A stretch of DNA of 64,000 nucleotides. Origin: Odiellus spinosus (Eukaryota > Arthropoda > Arachnida > Opiliones > Phalangiidae). The stretch spans positions 8,225,676-8,289,675 of the forward strand of contig OY987240.1 of the NCBI GenBank assembly GCA_963920705.1. The letters run 5' to 3'. Position 1 is the stretch's first letter. Each line of letters begins with the position of its first letter. The translations under genes were made by a program, and so were the position numbers. This document shows, piece after piece, positions 33,558-47,200 of this stretch. Under the pieces are notes generated by a model. That model made no database searches and was not told the DNA's origin. It saw only the letters and a list, made by a program, of their open reading frames with translations.

Positions 33558-33890
33558 ACGTGGAGTGATGACGTCATCACTACACGTTATAGAAAGATGG
33601 CTCGAAATACAGATGTTGTTTTTGGGAAGGAAGGCAGCTATCAGCGCGTTTACTCCCCTTCGCGTCGCTCCTAAAAAAGGGCAAATTTTTCGTGTTACAC
33701 CCATGTTTTCGTCGAAATTGAGTTTTTTCTCTCTCTCTGGCTGGAGTCCCTAGCGCCATCTGGCGCGAAGACTCCTTTCTCCATTTATTTATTTATTTTT
33801 TTTGCACGGGTAAGAATCATTTACAATTTTTACGCGGTTACCGAGTACTCGATTGACCATCACTCCACGTTTATCCAGACTGTCTGGATA
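33558..33890. mobile_element. Insertion with hairpin ends
   Basis: The comparison with 11090-11205 shows that DNA lying between about 33555 and 33895 is extra here. Its ends share the 13-bp inverted repeat acgtggagtgatg (33558-33570 and 33858-33870). Each end is also self-complementary: AGTGATGACGTCATCACT on the left (33564-33581) and TATCCAGACTGTCTGGATA on the right (33872-33890). The family is unknown. Confidence 0.65.
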
Positions 33891-33895
33891 CCTCT

Positions 33896-33990
33896 TGTTA
33901 GAAAAATATGCACCTTTTCCACATTTCACTAGTTAGTCTTATTGGTCTTTTGAACCTTAATTCTTACTATAATGCTGAAAAAAATTAAAG
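33896..33990 (+). repeat. Flank block shared with 11090-11190
   Basis: In inverse orientation to 11090-11190; together with the MITE it marks a duplicated unit larger than the palindrome. Confidence 0.6.
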
Positions 33991-33999
33991 CATTCTTAC

Positions 34000-35086
34000 C
34001 AACAAACAACTCGAATGGTGGCTAACATTAGGTGCTTGTGTTTTCTCCCCATTTTTTGGCCCTCTCGTTCGATTTGATGCATGACCACGACTGGTTGACA
34101 GAATCTCTTCACAATGCAGTTGAAACTAAAATGTTCATTTAGTAACCCAATTATTTGTCAGGGGGTGCATTTCTAATTGAAGTTACCTAGAAGTAAGTAT
34201 GTATGCCCCTTTTATTTAGTAAGTGTACGTTTTTTCGCACCTAAAAACGAGCTTGGGCCTCAAAAGTTTAAATTAAGCTTTTGGCGGGAAACCGTGGTTG
34301 AATTCACGATATCGCGCTTCACTTTACTGTCAAAGCCTCGCGTTCTATGTTTTTTCGTGTATTCATCCGCGGTTTCCCTCCACGACAGCAATTGGAAGGC
34401 TCGAAAAAAAATTAAAAAGTGACGTCTCCCCGAGAAGGCTAGGGTACTCACTTATTTACTTGGCAACTTGTTCAGTCCACTCATTTAAAAATAACTTACG
34501 ACGCTCCTATTAACTCAAATTGGGACAGAAACATCGTCTGCTTAAGTGTTATCCTTTGGTATTTTGCCGATAAGGCTACATACACGTCAGCAGCAGGCGA
34601 TGTTTCGGTCGCTAATAAAATAACGAAGGTTACATTCAGCGACACATATTAAAGCATCCGTTAGAATTATTTTCCATAAATACGGTATCTGCTATATCTA
34701 TCACTGAACTTAGGTAACAGTCGTTATTTATAATGAAGCCAATAAAAAGACAGAGATTGTTTTAATATATTTTAACATATAACATAACTTTAATGACATT
34801 CAATATCAAATGAATCTTGTAACAGTTTAAAAAATAATTGCTTTTAAATGAAATAAGTGAAATTCTTTAATCGTGATTGCCAATTCCACTACAACCTAGA
34901 TATAAATATAATAATTATGTTAGAACGTTTTCAAACTTGAATGGCCATAACAGTTTCATACCTTATTTAAATTGTAGGAAAACCAGCCTGGATATTCTTT
35001 GCGTTTCGTAACTTGGCGATGAGACATCTTGGTTACCGTTCTAGGAGGTATCCATCAGCAAGATCTAATTAATAAAATCTTGGGGA
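34000..35086. other. Non-coding DNA before the satellite block
   Basis: No gene recognised. Overlapping 60-80 codon frames near 34180-34510 on both strands lack any family motif. Confidence 0.4.
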
Positions 35087-38000
35087 TCCGAGGCCGTCAG
35101 AGCGTTTTTAGCGGGTGACCGAGGCCGTCAGAGCGTTGTTAGCGGGAGACCGAGGCCGTCAGAGCGTTGTTAACGGGAGACCGACGCCGTCAGAGCGTTG
35201 TTAGCGGTAGACCGAGACCGTCAGAGCGTTGTTAGCAGTAGACCGAGGCCGTCCTAGCGTTGTTAGCGAGAGACCGAGGCCATCCGAGCGTTGCTAGCGG
35301 GAAACTGAGGCCGTCCGAGCGTTGTTAGCAGGAGACCGAGACCGTCTTGAGCGATGTTAGCGGGAGACCAAAGCCGTCTTGAGCGATGTTAGCGGGAGAC
35401 CGAGGCCCTGCAAGCGTCGTTAGCGAAGTACCCATGTCGTCCGAGCGTTGGTAGCGAGAGACCGAGGCCGCCCAAGCGTTGTTAGCGAGAGACCGAGGCC
35501 GCCCAAGCGTTGTTGGCGGGAGACCGAGGCCGTCAGAGCGTTGTTGGCGGGAGACCGAGGCCGTCAGAGCGTTGTTGGCGGGAGACCGAGGCCGTCAGAG
35601 CGTTGTTAGCGGGAGACCGAGGCCGTCCGAGCGTTGTTAGCGAAGGACCCATGTCGTCCGAGCGTTGTTAGCGGGAGACCGAGGCCGTCCGAGCGTTGTT
35701 AGCGAAGGACCCATGCCGTCCGAGCGTTGTTAGCGGGATACCGAGGCCGTCAGAGCGTTGTTAGCGGGAGACCGAGGCGCTCCGAGCGTTGTTAGCGGGA
35801 GACCGATGCCGTCCGAGCGTTGTTAGCGGCAGACCGAAGCCGCCCGTGCGTTGTTAGCGGCAGACCGAAGCCGCCCGTGCGTTGTTAGCGGCAGACCGAA
35901 GCCGCCCGTGCGTTGTTAGCGTGAAACCGAGGCCATCCAAGCGTTGTTAGGGAAGGACCCATGTCGTCAGAGCGTTGTTAGCGTTAGACCGAGGCCGTCT
36001 TGAGCGTTGTTAGCGGGATACCGAGGCCGTCAGAGCGTTGTTAGCGGGAGACCGAGGCCGTCTTGAGCGTTGTTAGCGGGAGACCGAGGCCGTCTTGAGC
36101 GCTGTTAGCGGGAGACCGTGTCAGTCTTGAGCGTTGTTAGCGTTAGACCGAGACCGTCAGAGCGTTGTTAGCGGGAGACCGATGCCGTCCGAGCGTTGTT
36201 AGCACGAGACCCGGGCCGCCCGTGCGTTGTTAGCGTGAAACCGAGGCCATCCAAGCGTTGTTAGCGAAGGACCCATGTCGTCCGAGCGTTGTTAGCGGGA
36301 TACCGAGGCCGTCAGAGCGTTGTTAGCGTTAGACCGAGGCCGTCAGAGCGTTGTTAGCGTTAGACCGAGGCCGTCTTGAGCGTTGTTAGCGTTAGACCGA
36401 GGCCGTCTTGAGCGTTGTTAGCGGGAGACCGAGGCCGTCTTGAGCGTTGTTAGCGTTAGACCGAGACCGTCAGAGCGTTGTTAGCGGGAGACCGATGCCG
36501 TCCGAGCGTTGTTAGCGGGAGACCGAGGCCGTCCGAGCGTTGTTAGCGGGAGACCGAGGCCGTCCGAGCGTTGTTAGCGGGAGACCGAGGCCGTCCGAGC
36601 TTTGTTAGCGGGAGACCGAGGCCGTCTTGAGCGTTGTTAGCGGGAGACCGAGGCCGTCTTGAGCGCTGTTAGCGGGAGACCGTGGCAGTCTTGAGCGTTG
36701 TTAGCGGGAGACCGAGGCCGTCTTGAGCGCTGTTAGCGGGAGACCGTGGCCGTCTTGAGCGTTGTTAGCGGTAGACCGAGACCGTCAGAGCGTTGTTAGC
36801 GAGAGACCGAGGCCATCCGAGCGTTGCTAGCAGGAAACCGAGGCCGTCCTAGCGTTGTTAGCGAGAGACCGAGGCCATCCGAGCGTTGCTAGCGGGAAAC
36901 TGAGGCCGTCCGAGCGTTGTTAGCAGGAGACCGAGACCGTCTTGAGCGATGTTAGCGGGAGACCAAAGCCGTCTTGAGCGATGTTAGCGGGAGACCGAGG
37001 CCCTGCAAGCGTCGTTAGCGAAGTACCCATGTCGTCCGAGCGTTGGTAGCGAGAGACCGAGGCCGCCCAAGCGTTGTTAGCGAGAGACCGAGGCCGCCCA
37101 AGCGTTGTTGGCGGGAGACCGAGGCCGTCAGAGCGTTGTTGGCGGGAGACCGAGGCCGTCAGAGCGTTGTTGGCGGGAGACCGAGGCCGTCAGAGCGTTG
37201 TTAGCGGGAGACCGAGGCCGTCCGAGCGTTGTTAGCGAAGGACCCATGTCGTCCGAGCGTTGTTAGCGGGAGACCGAGGCCGTCCGAGCGTTGTTAGCGA
37301 AGGACCCATGTCGTCCGAGCGTTGTTAGCGGGATACCGAGGCCGTCAGAGCGTTGTTAGCGGGAGACCGAGGCGCTCCGAGCGTTGTTAGCGGGAGACCG
37401 ATGCCGTCCGAGCGTTGTTAGCGGCAGACCGAAGCCGCCCGTGCGTTGTTAGCGGCAGACCGAAGCCGCCCGTGCGTTGTTAGCGGCAGACCGAAGCCGC
37501 CCGTGCGTTGTTAGCGTGAAACCGAGGCCATCCAAGCGTTGTTAGGGAAGGACCCATGTCGTCAGAGCGTTGTTAGCGTTAGACCGAGGCCGTCTTGAGC
37601 GTTGTTAGCGGGATACCGAGGCCGTCAGAGCGTTGTTAGCGGGAGACCGAGGCCGTCTTGAGCGTTGTTAGCGGGAGACCGAGGCCGTCTTGAGCGCTGT
37701 TAGCGGGAGACCGTGTCAGTCTTGAGCGTTGTTAGCGTTAGACCGAGACCGTCAGAGCGTTGTTAGCGGGAGACCGATGCCGTCCGAGCGTTGTTAGCAC
37801 GAGACCCGGGCCGCCCGTGCGTTGTTAGCGTGAAACCGAGGCCATCCAAGCGTTGTTAGCGAAGGACCCATGTCGTCCGAGCGTTGTTAGCGGGATACCG
37901 AGGCCGTCAGAGCGTTGTTAGCGTTAGACCGAGGCCGTCAGAGCGTTGTTAGCGTTAGACCGAGGCCGTCTTGAGCGTTGTTAGCGTTAGACCGAGGCCG

Positions 38001-40140
38001 TCTTGAGCGTTGTTAGCGGGAGACCGAGGCCGTCTTGAGCGTTGTTAGCGTTAGACCGAGACCGTCAGAGCGTTGTTAGCGGGAGACCGATGCCGTCCGA
38101 GCGTTGTTAGCGGGAGACCGAGGCCGTCCGAGCGTTGTTAGCGGGAGACCGAGGCCGTCCGAGCGTTGTTAGCGGGAGACCGAGGCCGTCCGAGCTTTGT
38201 TAGCGGGAGACCGAGGCCGTCTTGAGCGTTGTTAGCGGGAGACCGAGGCCGTCTTGAGCGCTGTTAGCGGGAGACCGTGGCAGTCTTGAGCGTTGTTAGC
38301 GGGAGACCGAGGCCGTCTTGAGCGCTGTTAGCGGGAGACCGTGGCCGTCTTGAGCGTTGTTAGCGGTAGACCGAGACCGTCAGAGCGTTGTTAGCGAGAG
38401 ACCGAGGCCATCCGAGCGTTGCTAGCAGGAAACCGAGGCCGTCCTAGCGTTGTTAGCGAGAGACCGAGGCCATCCGAGCGTTGCTAGCGGGAAACTGAGG
38501 CCGTCCGAGCGTTGTTAGCAGGAGACCGAGACCGTCTTGAGCGATGTTAGCGGGAGACCAAAGCCGTCTTGAGCGATGTTAGCGGGAGACCGAGGCCCTG
38601 CAAGCGTCGTTAGCGAAGTACCCATGTCGTCCGAGCGTTGGTAGCGAGAGACCGAGGCCGCCCAAGCGTTGTTAGCGAGAGACCGAGGCCGCCCAAGCGT
38701 TGTTGGCGGGAGACCGAGGCCGTCAGAGCGTTGTTGGCGGGAGACCGAGGCCGTCAGAGCGTTGTTGGCGGGAGACCGAGGCCGTCAGAGCGTTGTTAGC
38801 GGGAGACCGAGGCCGTCCGAGCGTTGTTAGCGAAGGACCCATGTCGTCCGAGCGTTGTTAGCGGGAGACCGAGGCCGTCCGAGCGTTGTTAGCGAAGGAC
38901 CCATGTCGTCCGAGCGTTGTTAGCGGGATACCGAGGCCGTCAGAGCGTTGTTAGCGGGAGACCGAGGCGCTCCGAGCGTTGTTAGCGGGAGACCGATGCC
39001 GTCCGAGCGTTGTTAGCGGCAGACCGAAGCCGCCCGTGCGTTGTTAGCGGCAGACCGAAGCCGCCCGTGCGTTGTTAGCGGCAGACCGAAGCCGCCCGTG
39101 CGTTGTTAGCGTGAAACCGAGGCCATCCAAGCGTTGTTAGGGAAGGACCCATGTCGTCAGAGCGTTGTTAGCGTTAGACCGAGGCCGTCTTGAGCGTTGT
39201 TAGCGGGATACCGAGGCCGTCAGAGCGTTGTTAGCGGGAGACCGAGGCCGTCTTGAGCGTTGTTAGCGGGAGACCGAGGCCGTCTTGAGCGCTGTTAGCG
39301 GGAGACCGTGTCAGTCTTGAGCGTTGTTAGCGTTAGACCGAGACCGTCAGAGCGTTGTTAGCGGGAGACCGATGCCGTCCGAGCGTTGTTAGCACGAGAC
39401 CCGGGCCGCCCGTGCGTTGTTAGCGTGAAACCGAGGCCATCCAAGCGTTGTTAGCGAAGGACCCATGTCGTCCGAGCGTTGTTAGCGGGATACCGAGGCC
39501 GTCAGAGCGTTGTTAGCGTTAGACCGAGGCCGTCAGAGCGTTGTTAGCGTTAGACCGAGGCCGTCTTGAGCGTTGTTAGCGTTAGACCGAGGCCGTCTTG
39601 AGCGTTGTTAGCGGGAGACCGAGGCCGTCTTGAGCGTTGTTAGCGTTAGACCGAGACCGTCAGAGCGTTGTTAGCGGGAGACCGATGCCGTCCGAGCGTT
39701 GTTAGCGGGAGACCGAGGCCGTCCGAGCGTTGTTAGCGGGAGACCGAGGCCGTCCGAGCGTTGTTAGCGGGAGACCGAGGCCGTCCGAGCTTTGTTAGCG
39801 GGAGACCGAGGCCGTCTTGAGCGTTGTTAGCGGGAGACCGAGGCCGTCTTGAGCGCTGTTAGCGGGAGACCGTGGCAGTCTTGAGCGTTGTTAGCGGGAG
39901 ACCGAGGCCGTCTTGAGCGCTGTTAGCGGGAGACCGTGGCCGTCTTGAGCGTTGTTAGCGGTAGACCGAGACCGTCAGAGCGTTGTTAGCGAGAGACCGA
40001 GGCCATCCGAGCGTTGCTAGCAGGAAACCGAGGCCATCCGAGCGTTGCTAGCTGGAAACCGAGGCCATCCGAGCGTTGTTACCAGGAGACCGAGGCCGTC
40101 AGAGCTATGTTAGCGAAGGACCGAAGCCGTCCGAACGTTT
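35087..40140. repeat. 31-bp satellite with a 1.6-kb higher-order repeat
   Basis: About 160 units contain 'ccgtcagagcgttgttagcg' with common variants (cagagcg, ccgagcg, cttgagcg; gggaga, gttaga, gaagga). A block of about 51 units recurs almost unchanged: the rare 'gtcctagcgttgttagcg' occurs at 35251, 36845 and 38441, spacing 1594 and 1596 bp. It is richer in GC than anything around it. Confidence 0.95.
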
Positions 40141-40640
40141 TTAGAGAGAGGCCGGGGCTGTTCTAATGGTGTTAGAGGAAGACCGGGGCTGTCCTAGCGG
40201 TCAAACCAGGGGACTGAGGCTGTCTGATCAGCTAAACCGGTAGACTGAGGCTCTCCTAGTGTTGAACCTGGTACACTGAGGCTGTCCTTGCGGTGAACCC
40301 GGGAGATCGATATCGCTCGAGCGATATTAACGGGAGAGTGAGGTCCTACTGTGGGTGATAGGTGAGACAGAGGATATCCTATGGGTAAAACCGGGACAGT
40401 GGCTGTTCTACTGGTGAAACCATGACACTGGGACATTGGCTGTTCTACGGGTGATACCGGGAGATTAATACTGTCGAATCTGAAACTGGCAGATAGATAC
40501 TGTCGGAGATCCGAAACCGGTAGATTGAGATAGTTCGAGCATTGAAACCGAAATACTGATATCGTTATGGCTCTGAAAACTTGAGACTGAAAACCGATCC
40601 CAAGGGCTAAAGGCGAGACTGTCCTATAGTAACTGGATCA
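40141..40640. repeat. Decayed edge of the 31-bp satellite
   Basis: Units become longer and more diverged ('gaccggggctgtcctagcgg', 'actgaggctgtc'). A perfect palindrome, ATATCGCTCGAGCGATAT, lies at 40310-40327. Confidence 0.75.
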
Positions 40641-40900
40641 CGTAGTTCTACTCTATATACTAAGGGTTTTCAATTTCAGGGCTAGGCTCTTGGAGAGATA
40701 TTGTTAAAGTCTATATTTTTGGTTATACAAGGTACAAATGCAGGGCCTGATTCTAAGAATTTATCGGTCCTTGGTAAGACCGTCATTTTAATACAGCATG
40801 TGCAGCTTGCATCTGCATTTCTCACACCTCTTACATTTAAATCAGCATATCTACCAGATTTAAATTACTATACATACCAGATTAAAATAATCATACATAA
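40641..40900. other. Transition DNA between satellites
   Basis: No recognisable feature; a 78-codon frame (40701-40937) runs into the next repeat and is not credible as a gene. Confidence 0.4.
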
Positions 40901-41280
40901 TAGATTAATCGTAACTTCTAAGTTTGATTTATTGTAACTTCTAAATTTGATTAATCTAAACTTCTAAATTTGATTTATTGTAACTTCTAAATTTGATTAA
41001 TCTAAACTTCTAAATTTGATTTATTGTAACTTCTAAATTTGATTAATCTAAACTTCTAAATTTGATTAATCTAAACTTCTAAATTTTATTAATCACAACT
41101 TCTAAATTTGATTTATCATAAATTAGATTTATCATAAACTATAAATTAGATTTATCATAAACTATCAATTAGATTTATCATAAACTATCAATTAGATTTA
41201 TCATAAACTATCAATTAGATTTATCATAAACTATAAATTAGATTTATCATAAACTATAAATTAGATTTATCATTACCGAT
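40901..41280. repeat. Short AT-rich tandem repeats of about 22-23 bp
   Basis: First 'taacttctaaatttgatt' units, then 'aaattagatttatcataaac' units from about 41110. They share 'tttgattta/tcat' words with the following array and look like its diverged edge. Confidence 0.85.
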
Positions 41281-44200
41281 AAATTTGATTTATCATACTT
41301 TTGCTTGATTTACTATAATACCTCCTATATTTGATTTATGACAATACCTCCTCTATTTCATGTACCGCAATACCTCTTCTATTTCATGTACTGCAATACC
41401 TCATCTATTTGATTTATCATAATACCTCCTTTATTTGATTAACCGTGATGCTTCTTCTATTTGATTTACCATAGGATCACCTCTATTTAACTTATGATAA
41501 TAATTATCCTTTGATTTATGATGATACCTCATTTTAATTTATCATAATACCTTCTCTATTTAATTTACCATACCTCCTCTATTTGATTTATCATACCTCC
41601 TCTATTAGATTAATCATAATACCTACTTCATTTGATTTATCATACTTCCTACATTTGATTTATCAAAATACCTCCTCTATTTTATTTACCATAACATATC
41701 TATTTGATTTACCATAACATCTTTATTTGATTTATCATACCTCATCTATATATCATAATACCTCATCCATTTGATTTATCATACCTAATTGATTTACCAT
41801 AATATCTCTATTTGATTTAACATACTTCCTTTATCATAATACATACTCTATTTGTTTTACCATAATGCCTGCTCAATTTGATTTATCATACTTCCTTTAT
41901 TTTATTTACCATAATGCGTCCTGTTTGATTTAAAATAATATCTCCTCTATTTGACTTACAACAATGCCTCATATAATTGATATACCATAGTATCTACTCA
42001 ATTTGATTCATCATAATACAGCCTCTATTTGAATTACCATAATGCCGCCTTTATTTTATTTATCATAACGCCTGCTATATTGATTTATCAAACTTCCTTT
42101 ATTTTATTTACCATAAAGCCTCCTCTATTTAAAATAAAAAATACCCCATCTATTTTATTTACCATAATACTTGTTCTATTATTTACCATAATGCCCCATT
42201 TATTTGATTTACCATAGTATCATAATACCGCCTCTATTTGAATTACCATAATCCCTCCCATATTTGAATTACCATAATCCCTCCCATATTTGAATTACCA
42301 TAATCCCTCCCATATTTTATTTATCATAATGCCTGCTATATTAATTTATCATAATGCCTGCTATATTAATTTATCATAATGCCTGCTATATTAATTTATC
42401 ATGATGCCTGCTATATTAATTTATCATAATGCCTGCTATATTAATTTATCATACTTCCTTTATTTTATTTACAAAATGCCTCCTCTATTTAAAAAAAAAT
42501 ACCTCCTCTATTTTATTTACCATAATACTTCCTCTATTTGATTTACCATAATACTTCCTCTATTTGATTTACCATAATACTTCCTCTATTTGATTTACCA
42601 TAATACTTTTTCTATATAATTTACCACAATATCTCCTCTATTTGATTTACCATACGTCCTCCATGTGATTTACCATAATACTTCTATTTGATTTACCAAA
42701 ACACCGCCTCTATTTGATTTATAATACTTCCTTTATCATAAAACCTATTCTTTTTGATTTACCATAATGGCATCATCCTTCATTTAATTTATTTACCATA
42801 ATGCCTCCTGTTTGATTTACCATAATACATCATATATTTGATTTACCTCAGTATCTCTATTTTATTCATCATAATACTGCCTCTATTTGAATTACCATAT
42901 TTCCTCTATTTGAATTATCATAATGCTTCCTATATTTGATTAACCACAATGCTTCCTATATTTTATTTACCATAATGCTCCCTATATTTTATTTTAACAT
43001 AATGCTTGTTATATTTGAATTACTATAATACCTCCTCAATTTTATTTACCATAATACTTCCTCTGTTTTATTTATCATACTTCCTTTATTGGAGTTACCA
43101 TAATACTTGCCCCATTTTATATATCATAATGCCTCCTTTATTTGATTTTTCATAACATCGCCTCTATTTGATTTACCATAATGCTTCCTTTATTTGATTT
43201 ACGTTAATACCTCCTGGTTTACCATACCTCTTCTATTGGATTTATCATGCCTTCTCAATTTGATTTTCTATAATACTTCCTCTATTTGATCATCGGGAAA
43301 TCATCCGTATTTCTCGATGGCTTTACATGTTATCTCACAACATTTTACGCTGGAAGCATTTCGGTGCGACGCTTGGCTTTTTTGTACATTTCATGTTTTT
43401 TCTAAGATCTCATTTGAATTTTCAAAATATCTCCTTTATTTGATTTACCATAATACCTACTCTATTTGATTTACCATAATACCTACTCTATTTGATTTAC
43501 CATAATACCTACTCTATTTGATTTACCATAATACCTACTCTATTTGATTTACCATAATACCTACTCTATTTGATTTACAATATTATCTCCTCTATATGAT
43601 TTACCATAGTACCTCCTCTATTTGATTTACCTAATTATCTCCTCTATATGATTTACCATAGTACCGCTTCTATTTAACTTACCACATTATCTCTATATGA
43701 TTTACCATAGTACGTCCTCTATTTCATTTACCATAATACCGGCTATATTTGATTTACCATAATACCGCCTATATTTGATTTACCATAATACCGCCTATAT
43801 TTGATTTACCATAATACCGCCTATATTTGATTTACCATAATACCGCCTATATTTGATTTACCATAATACCGCCTATATTTGATTTACCATAATACCGCCT
43901 ATATTTGATTAACCATAATACCGCCTATATTTGATTTACCATAATACCGCCTAAATTTGATTTACCATAATACCTTCATTATTTGATTTATCATACTTTC
44001 TTTATTTCATTTATCAAACTTTCTTTATTTGATTTACCATACTTTATTTAATTTACAGTAATACTTCCTATATTTACCATAATGCCTCCTTTATTTGATT
44101 TATCATAATACTGCCTCTATTTCATTTACTATAAAGTTTAATTTATTTGATTTACGTTAATACCTCCTGATTTATCATAATACCTCTATTTGATTTTCCA

Positions 44201-47200
44201 TAATATCACCTCTATTTATCATACTCCTCTGATTTACCAGAATACCACCTCTATTTATCATACCTCTCTGATTTAACATAATACCTCCTCTATTTATCAT
44301 ACTCCTCTGATTTATTATACCTCTTATTGGATACCATAATACTCCTTCCATTTGATTCACCATAATACCTCCTCTATTTTAATTAACATAATGCCTCCAA
44401 TATTTGATATATCATGCTATTTTTATTTGATTTATCATAATACCGGCTCTATTTGATTTACCATAATGCTTCCATTATTTGATTTACGATAATTCCTCCT
44501 GATTTATGATAATACCTCCTGATTTATGATAATACCTCCATTTGATTTATTATAATACCTCCTTCAATCAATTTATCATAATACCTCCATTTGATTTATC
44601 ATACTTCCTCCATTTGATTTATCACAATACCTTTTCCATTTGATTTATCAAAATACCTCCTCTATTTGTTTTATCAAAATACGTCCTCTATTTGATTTAG
44701 CACAATATCTCCTCTATGTGATTTACCAAAGTACCTCCTCTATTTGATTTCCCATAACTTCTCAGTTTGATTTATCAGACGTCCTCCATTTGATTTACGG
44801 TAATGCTTCCATTATTTGATTGATAATTCCTCCTGATTTATCATAATACCTCGTCCATTTGATTTATTAAAATACCTCGTCCATTTGATTTATTAAAAAT
44901 AAGTCCTCTATTTGATTTAGAACAATATCTCCTCTATGTGATTTACCACAGCACCTCCTTTATTTGATTTACCAAAATGCCGCCCCTAATTGATTTAGAA
45001 CAATATCTCCTCTATGTGATTTACCACAGCATCTCCTTTATTTGATTTACAAAAATGCCGCCCCTAATTGATTACAAAATACCTCCTCTATTTAATTTAT
45101 CGTAATACCTCCTCTATTTGATTTATCAAAATACCACCTCTATTTGATTTACCACAATATCACCTATATATGATTTACCACAGTACCTCTATATGATTTA
45201 CCACAGTACCTCCTCTATTTCATTTACTACATTATCTACTCTTTATGATTTACAATAGTACCGCCTCTATTTGATTTACCACATTATTTCCTCTATATGA
45301 TTTACCATATTACCCCCTATATTTACCATACTGCCTCCAATATTTGATTTATCACACTTCCTTTATTTGATTTACCATAATGCTTCCCTTATTTGATTTA
45401 CGATAATACCTCCTGATTTAGCATAATACCTCCTGATTTATCATACCTCCTGATTTATCATACCTCCTGATTTATCATAATACCTCCTGATTTATCATAA
45501 TACCTCCTGATTTATCATAATACCTACTTCATTTGATTTATCATACCTCCTTCATTTGATTTATCATAATACCTCCTCAATTTGATTTATAAAAATACCT
45601 CCTATTTGATTTATCACAATACCGCCTCTATTTGATTTAGAACAATATCTTCTCTGTGATTTACCAAAGAACCTCCTCTAATTGATTTACCGTAACTTCT
45701 CCATTTGATTTATCATACATTCTCCATTTGAGCTACCATAATACTTCCTCTATTTGATTTACCAAAATACCGGTCCTAATTTATTACAAAATGTCTCCTA
45801 TCTGATTTATCATAATACCGCCAAATTTGATTAACCATAATATACCTCCTCTATTTGATTTACCATAATATCTCCTCTATTTGATTTATCAATTTACCTC
45901 CTCTATTTGATTTACCATAATACCTCTATTTGATTTACCACAATATCTCCTCTATATGATTTACCATAGTACCTCCTCTATTTCATTTACCATAATACCC
46001 TCATTATTTGATTTATCATTCTTTATTTGATTTATCATAATACCTCCTGATTTATCATACTCCTGTTATTTATTATACCTCCTCTATTGGATATACTATA
46101 ATAATCCTTCCATTTGATTCACCATAATACTTCGTCTATTTGAATTACCATAATGCCTCTATTTTATTTACCATAATGCCTCTATTTTATTTACCCTAAT
46201 ACCTTGTTTTATTTACCATAATGCTTCCAATATTTGATTTATAATAATACAGCCTCTATTTGATTTACCAAAATACCGCCTCTATTTTATTTACCATAAC
46301 ATCTCTTTTTGATTTACCTAAACATCTCTATTTGATTTACCATAAAATCCCTATTTGATTTATCATACTTCCTTTATCATAATACGCACTCTATTTGATT
46401 TACCATAATGCCTGCTTGATTTTATCATACGTCCTTTTTTTATTTACCATAATACCTCCTGTTTGATTTACCACAATATCTCCTCTATATGATTTACCAC
46501 AATTCTCCTCTATATGATTTACCACAATATCTCCTCTATATGATTTACCACAATATCTCCTCTATATGATTTACCACAATACCACATATATTTCATTTAC
46601 CATAATACTTCCTCTATTTGATTTCCCCGTGATCGCCCCTATTTGATTTCCCCATGATCGCCCCTATTTGATTTACACAATGCCTCCTCTATTTGATTTA
46701 TCATATTACCTCCTTTATTTGATTTACCATGTCTCTATTTGATTTACCATCTCTCTATTTGATTATCCTTAATACCTCTGTTTGATTTACCATAATATAT
46801 AGCTTCTCTTTTTGATTGAACATAACACTTCCTCTATTTAATTTCTCGTAAAACTCTTCTATTTACCATAATGTATCCTATATTTGATTTATCATATTGT
46901 CTCCTCAATCTGATTTGCCATAATACCCTCTATTTGATTTATCAAAATACCTCCTCTATTTATTTTTCAAAATACCTCCTATTTTTTACCACAATATCTA
47001 TTTGCTTTATCATAGTACCTTCTCTATTCGATTTGCCATTGTACCTCCTCAATTTTAGTTACCATCATACCTCCTCTATTTGATTTACCCTAATAGCTTC
47101 TCTATTTGAATGACCATAACACTTCCTCTATTTAATTTCCCATAAAACTCTTCTATTTACCATAATGTATCCTCTAATTTATTTACCATATTGTCTCCTC

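Noticed and set aside
35087-40140. Ribosomal intergenic spacer or repeat-protein gene
   Set aside because: No rRNA sequence lies nearby, the unit of 31 bp breaks the frame at each repeat, and all frames contain stops.
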